From positions 19,468,001-19,532,000 of the forward strand of contig NC_088316.1 of the NCBI RefSeq assembly GCF_910592395.1: a stretch of DNA of 64,000 nt, in the 5' to 3' direction. A model generated the notes under the pieces. The model was given only the letters and a program-made list of their open reading frames with translations. It had not been told where the DNA came from and made no database searches. This document shows, in pieces, positions 1 to 11,083 of the stretch (within the stretch, counting starts at the first letter, position 1; each line of letters opens with the position of its first letter). The stretch comes from Lineus longissimus. Its lineage: Eukaryota > Nemertea > Pilidiophora > Heteronemertea > Lineidae. The position numbers and the translations under genes were made by a program.

Positions 1-2103
1 TGTCAGTTGGTGGAGCAAGTGCTGTCGTCAAGTGGGATCAACAAGAACTAAAATGTAAGCAGTGGCTGATGTCACATGGTAATTGAAATCAGGAATATCC
101 TTGGATTCATTCAGGTTACTCAAACTGTGGAAATCTCTCAACTGTTGTTCGATCTTGAGGTTAACCTAGTTGAAGGTTGTATTCTGATTTCACATTTCAG
201 AAAGGTCCATTTGATGGCTTAGACTAAAGGTTATAAACCCCTGACCTAAGTTCACTTTTTTGAACGAATATTGAAAACTTCCATTTTCTTTCCAGCTTTT
301 AATGGATGCCTATCAGATTTCAAACTGAATGACAAGATCCAGCCGTTCTCTGGAGCAACGGATCGCTTCACGGTTGAAGCAGTGGGTGGAGTGGCCAAGT
401 CTTGTCCAGGGCCCAGCGTGTGCATACCAAACCCTTGTCCAGTGGGTAACAAGTGTGAGATCGTTGGCGGTGTGTCTCAATGTATCCCACGTGTCGCAGC
501 TTCCACACTCAATATCGGCATCATCCTGGTTATCGTCTTCTTCATCGTCTTGGTGATCGCCATCATCATCAGCGTTGTCATCATCCAGAGACGCCGCATG
601 AATAAGGATGTGCCGAAAGTCAACGGTAGTGTGATTGTGATGGGAAATAAACATGGGAACGATAGTGGCCATAGCAACCATAGTTATCAGGATTCGGGAT
701 ATACGGAAAACGGCGAGATTATATCGGATGCTTTTATACGGAATCATATCGCAGAGGAGCTGGCGACGATGAAGTTTAATGAGCGCAATGTTGATAGTCC
801 ACATTCTCATGCCCGTCCAGATATTATTGAAGCAGAGAAAATGGGGCGGCGAATGAATGCTCCGTCGCCGGTGAGAATGGATGATGGCACTGTGATCATA
901 GAAAATGGTGACGCCATGGGTTTTGAGGAATCACCTGAACTTTATGATTTAGAAAACGCTAGTAGTATAGCGCCACCTGATATTGACGTTGTGAAACATT
1001 ATAAAAAATATCGGAAATATAGCGGCAATCCGAACCTGCCATATTTACCTAGTCATTTGAGGAATAGTCCAAACATGCTCAATATGAGTAGAGACAGTCC
1101 AGTGAGTGTCTCTAGGCAGAGTCCAAACATCTTAGCTGAGAGTCCAAGTATATTAAAAATGCAAAGTACGCCACTGAATCGCCAGAGTCCACTGAATATG
1201 CCTGGTGGTCAGAGCCCCATTCAAATGCAGGGATATACAACTCCAGTTCGCCAGAGTCCTCTGGGGCACTTGTCGCGGCAAAGCCCTAAATCCATCGGTG
1301 CTAGTCCATTGACATTACCTATGCCCTCGACGCAAATACGAGAGAGCAGGTCTAATTCTGAACAGAGTTTACCTCATCCTGTTGGACGGAGTAACCATAG
1401 CAACAGCTCACAGAGCTTAACATCACGTGATCCTCGTGCTCGGACACCTAATAGACTTCCGAACGGCCATCCCCCGAGACCAAGTAGTCGGGCTAACAAC
1501 CGCCCGGCTAAAACGAAATCTGGTCATGTGAAAGGGTTGACGGTGGACGAGATCAATCGGTTGAATGCTCGTCCATTGATGGCTACACCACCTAGTACTA
1601 TAGACGCTGACCAATCTTCAACTGATTTTGGTCCTCCGCCGCGCTATAAGGATATATTCGAACCTACTGGGCTCTTAGAGCCACCAGAGTCGTCATCTGA
1701 TGATGTTTCTGATGACGATTTCACATGTTCTGAATTCGAGTATGACAATCATGAAAAAATCCGCAGTGAATTTGACACTAATATCATGATCTTCCCCAAG
1801 GTTCAGGAAGAGGATGAGAATGAGGAGAGCCCCATGGAATCCAATCGGACGTTCTCTGGAGACGAGTCGGCGCGTGGTTCACTGAGCACGCTACTCGTCT
1901 CTGATGAAGATGCGCCCAAACATGTGCATCAACATAAAAACTTAGGCGGGGCTTTCAATTGGGATTATTTGCTAAACTGGGGGCCAAGTTTTGAGAAACT
2001 TGTTGGCGTTTTTCAGGATATTGCAGAATTGCCGGATGCTAATGCCATCCCTCACCAAGAGGCCATCAATGATTCGACCAATAAACATGAAGAATACGTG
2101 TGA
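1..2103 (+). CDS. Fat-type atypical cadherin, C-terminal part (partial, 5' end outside window)
   Basis: Coding exons are <1-54 and 296-2103. The donor is AAAT|GTAAGC and the acceptor TTTCCAG|CTTTTAAT, and they join in frame. The joined peptide gives the end of a laminin-G domain (GGASAVVKWDQQ, then FNGCLSDFKLND), then a short degenerate EGF-like Cys cluster (CIPNPCPVGNKC). A membrane span follows at about 511-585 (NIGIILVIVFFIVLVIAIII), then QRRR and a cytoplasmic tail of about 500 residues. The order LamG, EGF, one membrane span and a long tail is that of Fat-family cadherins, which control planar polarity and Hippo signalling. The tail is rich in Ser-Pro (about ten sites at 1060-1320), has acidic patches, and ends with an FNWDYLLNWGPSFEKL block near 1950. 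That block resembles the conserved tail motif of Fat4/Dachsous-type cadherins (recalled, not aligned). The final residues EEYV could be a PDZ ligand. A classical cadherin is less likely because no typical catenin-binding block is seen. Confidence 0.75.
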
Positions 2104-4440
2104 TAGTTGAGTGGTCATGTGATCTCAGGACTTGTTTTCATTGGCTCAGCTTAAGCAATACTTATAACTGAACCTTCAGCAGATTGTGTTAATTGCGTCC
2201 ATATTCAGAAACTCATTTTATTTGTCACAGATTTTAGAGATATTTTCAGGTGTAAATTTTTTTGTAATTATGTACAGAATGATTAACTTTGAGTTGTGAG
2301 TCTCCACTTGGCAATGCTCTTGTGTGTTAAGGGATTGAAATAAACCCTTTAAGGACATTACTTTAGGAGCTTCGTCAGAATACCATCTGACCTCAGAAGG
2401 TTAACTGGATGTTCCATTGAACATTTCAGCAAGCGATAATCTTTCATACTGTAAGCCCTTTTATATTTGGCAGCCTAACATTTATTGCAGAGTGGTCCAA
2501 GCGCAATTGTTATGGGTGCAAAGATGTTCAACTATTGGTTTTATCTTTGGAAAATGCAGCCATTTGATATCTAAAGTGTGTATTTACAAACATAGGATGG
2601 TGAAAATAAAGGGGTTTATAGTTATTGTATTGTATCTACTTAAACGACAATCAGTCCACGTCCATCCGCGTCATGATACAGTGAAGTGGCCTTTCTTACA
2701 AGTTCATGTGTTGTAATCAGCCGTCTCCCAACACGTTCCTGTCACATTCTAACTGTCGTCAATAACGTGACATCAGTGTATGTGAAGAAAGATTGGTCAG
2801 GAGCTAAAACAGAGATGATTCAGCGCTGTTTCTTTGTTGAAAAGATATGAGGAACCTGTGGCTAACGTGACAGGAACACGTTGGGGAAGTGGCAGATCTT
2901 GTGCATATATTGTACAGAAGATGAGCACTTCATCATATTCGCTTTCAGTTTCTTACTGACTCGGAAGATGAGTGGGCTAAAGTTTGCCTCTTATAGGTAT
3001 TGGGTCATCAGTGGGAACATTGACTTTGAAGCAAGATTTTATCAGTTTTACTGTCATAAGTTTTATAACCGTCTACAAAACCTAAATAAGGCTAGTTTTG
3101 TTACTGGAGAAGAATTGTTGTTATTGCTTTCTACTAAATTAGTAGGGGATTTTCAGTCCTATTGTGTGTTTTGTATTTAGAAAGAATGATGTAGCTTATT
3201 TGGGTGTTCTCATTAACCTTCTAGAATGAGATAGGGTACTTATGTCCTGTGCACTGACTTGCCATTTCATAATGGAAGTTACTATGACATACCAAACAGA
3301 AGCATTTATTATTCAAAAGAATGTGGTTATTCACGGTTTTATCTTTTTGCATATGTGTACCAAACGTTTGCTTGAATCGGGATTTTAATGAGGTCAAGAG
3401 GAATTTGCACCAAACCATTGTAACATAACTGTGTTCCATTGATAGTCTGATACATTTTCATACAATTTTCGTAAAGAAAAATGACTTTAGACATTTGTAA
3501 ATACCGTCCACCACTGCTGACCATTCCTAAGTGTAAGGTAAGATGGTACAGTTATAGGCCCAGTACAATTATAGCCCATACAGTGTAGAAAACAGCTGAT
3601 TGTACACATTCATGCATACAGCGGCTATAATTGTACCATATTACCATATATACTTGTAACCTTTTAATACATGTACATGTATATTGATCCATCCAAGAGA
3701 AACATTCCGGATGAAACGTAGATTATTTTTGTATTTTGCTCCATCCTTTAAAATGTATTTTGCTCTCTCTCAGACATCATCATCAACAGAGCTTGCTTAG
3801 TCCATCTATTGTGACTACTCATAGACTAACTTGTCCACAAAGATATCAGAGGTAACAAGTAAATAATGAATAATACAAAGTTTTCAGCTGACTCTTCAAA
3901 ATATCTGTGTTTAGAGAGAGTCAAATGCTGGGGAGGCCATTCCACAGCACAGTAGCTGAGGATGTTCTCTTGTATTGTCTGAACAATGTTTTTTTAGTTT
4001 CCAAATGTGTCTGAGAAACTTCGCTACTCGTAGACTATTTTATTCTGAAGATCACAGCATAATTATACATGTATATAGCTCACTTTGTACGTTTTGAGAA
4101 CCCAAGTCACACACAAGGATTTTTACTTATGTTTTATACTTGCTGCCAGCTCTGTGAGGATATAGAGCTGTTATTTATGAAGATGAACTACCACAAGTGT
4201 AAAAAAACAAAAGGTAACATTTGTGAAATAAAGTTTCATGAAATAAAATGATTCGTCTCATGTTGTTTTTGCCCATTAGGAGTGAAGCAGGGATGTGACT
4301 GTGCTTGGAGTAAAATAAGTGAAAAAATATGGAAATCTGTCACAAAAGGAACTTTCACATGTCAGTGAAGACAAGTGACTAGTGTCAGTAATCATAACAA
4401 GAGGAAAAGACCAGGAGTGTGACTATTGTCTTGTCAGGGA
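2104..4440 (+). other. 3' UTR of the Fat-like gene and following intergenic DNA
   Basis: No convincing exon was seen. Poly(A) signals AATAAA lie at 2339-2344, and again at 4227-4232 and 4242-4247, so the transcript may end soon after the stop or run about 2.1 kb. Short ORFs here (for example 2417-2716 and 2881-3180) lack splice context and recognisable sequence and are treated as chance. Confidence 0.5.
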
Positions 4441-4524
4441 CGAGCTTACATGATGCAAGCCTCCCAGCAGACTATCGGTGAGAGACGACATTCTCTTATC
4501 TATGACACAACAAACGTCTAGCTC

Positions 4525-4580
4525 GCCATGGTGAATGCAGCGTTCACCATGGTGAATTCAAAGTTTACCATGCTCTGGGA
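4525..4580. repeat. CACCATGGTGAATTC palindromic microrepeats, short copy
   Basis: Several copies of CACCATGGTGAA and TTTACCATG stand in a row. CCATGG is self-complementary, so each unit is an imperfect palindrome. The same run, longer, is at 13098-13280. In both places it is followed by pieces of the same dispersed repeat. Confidence 0.7.
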
Positions 4581-4689
4581 AGACCTTAACACAACTTAAA
4601 AATTATACCAAGGTTACCACTAATAAACATTGAGACGACAGGACAGCCTACGTAACAACCAACCTCTTCCAGCTGGTTATCAGTCTTTG

Positions 4690-5170
4690 CTGCTCTGCCA
4701 AGTTGTCAACATGGTGATAGAGATGAGACAGTCACAGGCAGGCTGAATCAGTCCTAGCTTCTCCACCGTATTGACAGCATGGTGAGACGGATGGGACAGT
4801 CACAGCCACCCATATCAGTCCTGGCAGCTCCACCGTGTTGACAGCATGATGAGAGAGAGGAGACAGTCACAGTCAGGCCGAATCAGTCCTGGCGGCTCCA
4901 CCGTATTGACAGCATGGTGAGAGAGATGGGACAGTCACAGCCAGGCCGAATCAGTCCTGGCTGCTCCACCGTGTTGACAGCATGATGAGAGAGAGGAGAC
5001 AGTCACAGTCAGGCCGAATCAGTCCTGACGGCTCCACCGTATTGACAGCATGGTGAGAGAGATGGGACAGTCACAGCCAGGCCGAATCAGTCCTGGCTGC
5101 TCCACCCTGTTGACAGCATGGTGAGAGAGATGGGACATGCAGTCACAGCCAGGCCGAATCAGGCCAGACA
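4690..5170 (-). repeat. 68-bp satellite, inverted left array (about 7 copies)
   Basis: The unit contains GACAGTCACAGCCAGGCCG, AATCAGTCCTGG, and CTCCACCGT..TTGACAGCATG. Successive AGTCCTGG motifs at 4884 and 4952 give a period of 68 bp. This is the reverse complement of the arrays at about 8500-9440 and 49690-50735, so the family occurs in both orientations. Confidence 0.85.
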
Positions 5171-5229
5171 TGGGTAAAGAGAAAACAGGGAACATGGGCT
5201 GGAACGAATGTGCCCGGTAAGTGATAAGT

Positions 5230-5445
5230 GGCCGGTAAGTGGTAAGTGGTTTTAGTTGGTGCCGACCCGGTGTAATGTTTTTGAGTGTTTCTATTTTTGA
5301 GTGTTTCCCCTCATTGTTTGGGAACGCTAAAAGATAGATTGACAAGTTTTTCTGTGTTTCCCCCTATTGAAAAGTCATGGTCTCTCTAGCTGCCTATTGT
5401 TTGGAAACACTGACACATGGGAAACAACCACAGATGTTACACCGG
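5230..5445 (-). repeat. Left arm of a transposon-related inverted repeat
   Basis: This stretch (TTTTTGAGTGTTTC, then GTCTCTCTAGCTGCC and GGGAAACAACCACAG) is the reverse complement of 8110-8300. Together with the adjoining 68-bp arrays it forms inverted arms around roughly 2.7 kb of unrelated sequence. Confidence 0.75.
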
Positions 5446-5492
5446 CCCACAGTTACATGTGCGAGAATGGCAGCCCGCCAGTACTGAGACTA

Positions 5493-5681
5493 GCTGAGAC
5501 AAGACCACTAATGAATATTCATAGCAGAGACAAGACCACTAATGAATATTCATAGCAGAGACAAGACCACTAATGAATATTCATAGCAGAGACAAGACCA
5601 CTAAATGAATATTCATAGCAGAGACAAGACCACTAATGAATATTCATAGCAGAGACAAGACCACTAATGAATATTCATAGG
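5493..5681. repeat. 31-bp tandem repeat, about 6 copies
   Basis: The unit AGAGACAAGACCACTAATG plus AATATTCATAGC repeats about six times with almost no change. One copy has an extra A (CTAAATGAAT). The centre TGAATATTCA is palindromic. Near identity suggests recent expansion or gene conversion. Confidence 0.85.
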
Positions 5682-6282
5682 TTCGAGGCCTATCTATTAG
5701 ACGTTTTTTACTCTCAAGTACATATTTGGAGAGGTATTGAAAAAATATTTGCTGTGGCAAGTCTACAGATATAAATAAATTGTTTGGTAAAAAAAATAAT
5801 TTTGAATTTTGACAACCTGGCCATAGGGGGGGGGGGGGGGGGGGGGGTGGTTCAAATTTGGAGTGAAAATGGCCGAAATGGGTAAAAATGTCCACTTGTA
5901 TCAAACTTGTCAATTTAAAAAAAAAATTCCGTGGTCAATCACCAATTTAAATCGCACCAGTTACTCGCAAGACTAACCCGTATATCATATCCGAATTTCA
6001 GTTTCACTAGGCCTACTTGACGCATTCTTTGATGCGTCGCGGTCAAACATTGACAACTGCTAAAAGGCTTAAAAAATCAATTGTGGTCTTGTCTCAGCAA
6101 ATCAACGAACGCTTCGAGGAACCCGTGACCGGAGACTCTATGGCAACAAAGCGAGCGGGAAACTAGCCGCTAATGTATGCGTAAGGAGACCAGCAGCGCC
6201 ACCAAAATTACTGTAGCGGCAACGGGTAGAACTACAATGCAGACGATAGCAACCACGTGTGATAGCGCGGCCGCCCGCAAAT

Positions 6283-6888
6283 CCCGCCCCCCCCCCCCCC
6301 CCACACACTTCCATAGTCAAGGGGGCCGCAGGCGCGTTCCCGATTTTTCGGGAAAAGGGGGTTAATTTTCACTCTTGTTTCGGGGAAAAATCCCCGAAAA
6401 ATCAATAAAATAGGGGTGTTATTACTCAGTGCTATTTTCCCTTCAAAAACTGAAAATAGGGGTATATTTTCTCATGTTTTCCTTCCCTGGGTCTTCTGAG
6501 GATCCTCAGCAGCAAGGAGATGATGTTCAGGAACACGTTATGCATTTCCATGAAGATCCTGATGGGGATGTGAACTTTGCTGCTCCAGAAGTGCAGACCC
6601 ACCTTAGACATGTTGCTCAGGAAGCCCTTGATGATGATGAAGAGGAAACACAGCCTGCTATCACCAAGGTATCAAACACAATCCTCGGGGTAGGGATCCA
6701 AGACTCCCTTCAATTAGGGGGGTAAGATCAAATCCTTCCTTCAAATAGGGGGTCAATTTCCTCACAAAAGCCCGCAAATAGGGGGTACAAAAAAATGCTG
6801 TTTCCTTCCATTAGGGGGTGATTTTAAAACTTGGGAACAAGCCTATGTACCCCCTAAATAAGGGGAGTGGGGGGGGGGGGGCCGGGGA
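6283..6888. mobile_element. Element B copy 1: non-autonomous TIR element carrying an exon-like ORF
   Basis: This stretch of about 600 bp is nearly identical to 13998-14587. It is bounded by a C-rich left end (CCCGCCCCCCCC) and a G-rich right end (GGAGTGGGGGGGG) that are roughly reverse complements, as expected for terminal inverted repeats. The interior has a small hairpin (CGGGGAAAAATCCCCG), an open frame at about 6485-6725, and six or so TTAGGGGG/ATAGGGGG blocks. No transposase is visible, so it would move only in trans. Confidence 0.65.
6429..6725 (+). pseudogene. Exon-like ORF inside Element B, possibly a captured host exon
   Basis: The readable part runs from about 6490 (SSEDPQQQGDDVQEH) to ETQPAITK. 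It is acidic (DDDEEE) and ends at a good splice donor, ATCACCAAG|GTATCA. The same frame is open in the second copy at 14125-14430, with Leu changed to Phe in AQEALDDDEE. An acidic ORF ending exactly at a donor looks like a captured internal exon. I do not recognise the parent protein, and it may not be expressed. Confidence 0.4.
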
Positions 6889-6889
6889 C

Positions 6890-8110
6890 GGACAATGGAA
6901 CAACCAACCTCTGCCAGCTGGTTATCTGATCTCACGAGACTGGCAGTACACAATATCTACCTGACAACTCTTTAAGTACAACTTGAGTACTACTTGGGAC
7001 CACAGTCATCTTAAACGTGCCACCAAAATGACGTCAATATCTACATAAAAATACTTTACTTGATCAATTTATCTGCAGTGTAATTTTGGAAAGAAGCCCT
7101 CAAATTCGTTGTCAGTCCTCGTTTGATTTTTAGCCGTAGTACTAGCAGCCAATAGCTGGTCTCAAATCATCCACAACAATCAACAGAACATTGGGTTTCT
7201 GGGAATGTGCGATACCTGAAACAAATGCCAACACAACCGAGATGAAAGTGGATACAGAATTGTGACAAAGATACTGATGATAACATCACACATGCCAATG
7301 GAGTATTTAATTGTGCTGGCTCCTCAATTAGAAATTACTCGAAGAGAAATTTGTTCAAGAGACATCTCCAGTAATCATATGGGCAGTCTCATCAGTCAGT
7401 CGGTCCTAAAGACATTTCTAATAAACATGGGGACAATCTCTTCCGAGTGGTAATCTGTCCAATTGACCACGACCAAGTATCTGATTTATAGTAGGGGCCT
7501 ATATGTAGACTAGGCCTGTGGTCTGCTGGTATGACCCATATTTTGGGTATTGTAAAATTGTTATGACAAATATATTTAAAAAACTCTTACATAAGAATAT
7601 TGATTGGTGTAATAGGTATCTATCGATAAAATCAAGATCACTTTCAGGTTGATATTTCTTGAGATGAAAACGAAAGAACATATTAGTGAAGGCACATTAG
7701 CAAAACCAAAATATTGATCTTTCAGAAATTAGTTAGGTATCAAACTTTCGTTTATCTGCTCAACGTTTTGAAGTGGTCGTGATCGCGTAATAGACGAACG
7801 CCTGCTGACCAAATACTCGTAGCACAGTGACATGTGCATATCTTTGCTAATTTTGACTATTTTGCTATACAGCCATGTATATGCAACATAGTTAATTTAT
7901 TCTAAGATATGCATGCATGCATGCCATGGTGACCAATATTGAGGATCACCGATTGTTGATGTCTGGGGCATGACCTATCCTCCCATACAGCCATTGCATG
8001 CCCCTACATCCTCTATATAATGGTACCGGTACTGTTTACATCAGTCAAGGAGACACATATTGATGGATACCATCGGTATGTGGTCTTGAGAACCATCGGT
8101 ATGTGGTCTT
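6890..8110 (+). mobile_element. Element A body, copy 1
   Basis: It matches 48390-49480 closely over more than 1 kb, with small indels and point changes (for example TTGATTTTTAGCCGTAG and GGGCCTATATGTAGACTAGG). No intact frame longer than about 60 codons is present in this part. In the second copy it runs directly into the endonuclease-like ORF and the 68-bp satellite, so it is an internal part of the same composite repeat. Confidence 0.75.
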
Positions 8111-8307
8111 GTAACATCTGTGGTTGTTTCCCATGTGTCAGTGTTTCCAAACAATAGGCAGCTAGAGAGACCACGACTTTTCAATGGGGGGGGGGGGGGG
8201 GGGGATACACAGAAAAACTTGTCAAACTATTTTTGAGCGTTCCCAAACAATGAGGGGAAACACTCAAAAACAGAAACACTCAAAAACATTACACCGGTTC
8301 CAATGAC

Positions 8308-8520
8308 CACTCGTACTCTGGAAAGAAGCTGAGATTGCTCTGGGACTCGCGAGTCCCCACGGGCCCGGCTATAAAACACCGGCACCCCGACATGCTCGTC
8401 TTCTATGAGAAGGAAAAGGAGGTCCTAATCATCGAGATAGCTGTCAGCTCCGACAGACACGTCCTAGCACGTGCGGAGGAGAAACGATCGAAGTACTGTG
8501 GCTGTGACTATCTCATCTCT
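8308..8520 (+). pseudogene. Retrotransposon C-terminal restriction-like endonuclease fragment, copy 1
   Basis: The frame reads RLLWDSRVPTG, then KHRHPDMLVFYE, EVLIIEIAVSSDRH and EEKRSKYC. The pattern RHPD..(V)F, hydrophobic IIEIAV, D, and a basic K.KY end is like the PD-(D/E)XK domain after the reverse transcriptase of R2/NeSL-type non-LTR elements. No reverse transcriptase remains upstream. The frame then runs into the 68-bp satellite, so this is a truncated relic. The copy at 49495-49700 is slightly longer. Confidence 0.55.
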
Positions 8521-9440
8521 CTCATCATGTTGTCAACACGGTGGAGCAGCCAGGACTGATTCGGCCTGGCTGTGACTTCCTCATCTCTCTCACCATGTTG
8601 ACAACTTGGCAGAGCAGCCAAGACTAATTTGGCCTGGCTGTGACTGTCTCATCTCTCTCACCATATTAACATATTAACAACTAGGCAGTGCGGCGAAGAC
8701 TGATGCCGCCTGGCTGTGACTGTCTCATCTCTCTCACCATATAGACAACTTGGCAGAGCAGCCAAGACTGATTTGGCCTGGCTGTGACTGTCTCTCATCT
8801 CTCTCACCATATTAACAACTAGGCAGTGCGGCGAAGATTGATGCGGCCTGGCTGTGACTGTCTCATCACTCTCATCATGTTGTCAACACGGTGGAGCAGC
8901 AAGGACTGATTCGGCCTGGTTGTGACTTCCTCATCTCTCTCATCATGTTGTCAACACGGTGGAGCAGCCAGGACTGATTCGGCCTGGCTGTGACTGCCTC
9001 ATCTCTTTCACCATGTTGACAACTTGGCAGAGCAGCCAAGACTGATTTGGCCTGGCTGTGACTGTCTCATCTCTCTCACCATAATTATTGTCAACACGGT
9101 GGAGCAGCCAGAACTGATTCGGCCTGGCTCTGACTGTCCCATCTCTCTCGCCTTATTAACAACTAGGCAGTGCGGCGAAGATTGATGCGGCCTGGCTGTG
9201 ACTGTCTCATCACTCGCATCATGTTGTCAACGCGGTGGAGCAGCCAGGACTGATTCGGCCTGGTTGTGACTTCCTCATCTCCCTCATCATGTTGTCAACA
9301 CGGTGGAGCAGCCAGGACTGATTCGGCCTGGCTGTGACTTCCTCATCTCTCTCACCATGTTGACAACTTGGCAGAGCAGCCAATGGCTGTGACTGTCTCA
9401 TCTCTCTCATCATGTTGTCAGCACGATGGAGGAGCCAGGA
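8500..9440 (+). repeat. 68-bp satellite, right array (about 13-14 copies)
   Basis: Units contain GGCCTGGCTGTGACT, CTCATCTCTCTCACCATG and TTGACAACTTGGCAGAGCAG. At least three subtypes alternate: CACGGTGGAGCAGCC, CTTGGCAGAGCAGCC and CTAGGCAGTGCGGCG. The opposite-strand array at 4690-5170 has only the first type. The mixed order suggests higher-order amplification of several units. Confidence 0.9.
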
Positions 9441-9530
9441 CTGTCAAACAGTTGTGTGAGCTCACTAGAGCTTGCACTTACATAATAGTGTAAAACTAAA
9501 ATTTATATGATATCTATATATATGTATATA
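9440..9530 (+). repeat. Single copy of the AAACAG..CTCACTAGAGCTTGCA motif
   Basis: GTCAAACAGTTGTGTGAG, CTCACTAGAGCTTGCA and TAAAACTAAA match the units that form the large palindrome at 46840-47135. Here the motif directly follows the 68-bp satellite, so it is probably an end of the same composite repeat. Confidence 0.6.
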
Positions 9531-9533
9531 AAA

Positions 9534-9947
9534 CCGTCATCGGATGCGCATCCGATATGCCACGAGATCCTTCACCGTCAATTCCCTTACCGTCTTCGGA
9601 TGCGCATCCGATATGCCACGAGATCCTTAACCGTCAATTTCTTTACCGTCATCGGATGCGCATCCGATATGCCACGAGATCCTTCACCGTCAATTCCCTT
9701 ACCGTCTTCGGATGCGCATCCGATATGCCACGAGATCCTTTACCGTCAATTTCTTTACCGTCATCGGATGCGCATCCGATATGCCACGAGATCCTTCACC
9801 GTCAATTCCCTTACCGTCTTCGGATGCGCATCCGATATGCCACGAGATCCTTTACCGTCAATTTCTTTACCGTCATCGGATGCGCATCCGATATGCCACG
9901 AGTTTTTTTGTTACCTCACCGTCAATTCCTATACCGTCATGGATGCC
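9534..9947 (+). repeat. 56-bp satellite with alternating unit types (7 full copies plus a broken one)
   Basis: The palindromic core CGGATGCGCATCCG recurs at 9541, 9597, 9653, 9709, 9765, 9821 and 9877, exactly 56 bp apart. Units alternate between CGTCATCGG and CGTCTTCGG, giving a 112-bp higher-order period. A T-run near 9903 breaks the array, and one decayed unit follows. Because 56 is not a multiple of three, each strand reads open through different frames, which explains the long but meaningless ORFs here. Confidence 0.9.
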
Positions 9948-10063
9948 ACGAGCTTTGTTCGCGTTGTAAAGGTTTCGGGGATACGACTAATGCATGCGAG
10001 CACCGTCGGCGGAACCCCAAACCGCCCTCTCGATCTATCCGTAAGAACAAATCACTCTCGTGA
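9935..10063 (+). pseudogene. Gag-like zinc-knuckle remnant of a retroelement
   Basis: The frame reads HELCSRCKGFGDTTNACEHR, then a basic Ser/Arg/Lys tail to a stop at about 10063. Spacing is CX2CX4DX4C, exactly the CCHC zinc knuckle of retroelement gag/ORF1 proteins except that Asp stands in the His position. GFG..T at the centre is typical of these knuckles. Only one knuckle is left and no polymerase follows, so it is a decayed fragment next to the 56-bp satellite. Confidence 0.45.
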
Positions 10064-10538
10064 CCGTCACATTTACGGACTCCGGACCTCCAGACTTTAG
10101 AGACCGAGCTTTTCTTTACCTTACAATTACTGTATACTCGGCGCCTCACTTATATGTGTTGTTTTTTTCACATACATTGTTCTCGTGGTTTACGGAAAAG
10201 TAGGCCTAAAATGTTATAGTGTCTAAAAACAATATTCAGTTAATGGAATTACACTTTTTTCCATTACTGCTTGCTTGATATTGCCCTAACAACTTTTTCA
10301 TGAATCAATTTTGAGCATTATGTTTACAACGTAGTTATTATAGCACGAATTATGAGTCTAAAATGCCAAATACTTGCAACTATTATGTTAATCACTGAAA
10401 TCTTAGTGTACTAATTGCTCGCTATAAGCTAGGTTATTGCGCCCCTAAACCAACGTACTGACAACGCTACCTCCCCGGAACTCAAACTTTAACGTGAGTT
10501 AATTGTAATATTACTCTCTATATACCAAAGTGATTTAC

Positions 10539-10725
10539 CTAGGAATACAGTTGCACTTCACTGAAAACTAATGATGTGTTGATGAGTTCAATGAATCCTT
10601 CGATTCCTTTGGTTTTCTTGGCGAACTGACGTCCGACAATCAATGACCCGTTGACGTGTACCTGCAATACGCCATTGCCGTAGTGTGTAAACAGATCTAT
10701 TTTTGGACGAAACTCAGCCCCTCAC
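10539..10725 (-). CDS. Candidate C-terminal exon of an unrecognised gene
   Basis: On the minus strand a clean frame reads PKIDLFTHYGNGVLQVHVNG, continues through a basic GRQFAKKTKG stretch, and ends VFSEVQLYS with a TAG stop (10539-10541). Composition and codon use look like protein, and the other strand is full of stops. The upstream boundary is uncertain because no good polypyrimidine tract precedes it. I do not recognise the protein and saw no other exon for it. Confidence 0.3.
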
Positions 10726-11083
10726 AAACTTTGGTCCATTTCGCCAATGATGACACTGCTTCTAGACTGTACCACAGCACTTTAAGCTGTAGCAGCGCTA
10801 AGCAAGAGTCATGAAGACAAATGTCCGCTGCCAGCCGCTGCTGGACCAACCCCCTCGCCCGCCCCCCATCATGATATCAGATTCAGAGGCCTGGCTGAGC
10901 CCTGTGATTTGGCCAAATTCAATATGATTCTTTTCTACTGTGATGTTAAGGCCCTTGTGTCATGCAGCGTATTCGGTAGCACCGGTACACAACTTATGTT
11001 AAACCGCGACGTCTGCTGCAATTCAAATTGCATGACGCCAACGGAATTGTGACAACTTGTTTCTCAAATCTTTTAGTGAACAG

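Noticed and set aside
9507-10100. 197- and 168-codon plus-strand ORFs with repeats of SSDAHPICHEI
   Set aside because: They arise from the 56-bp satellite, which cycles through frames. Only the zinc-knuckle end looks like real former coding sequence.
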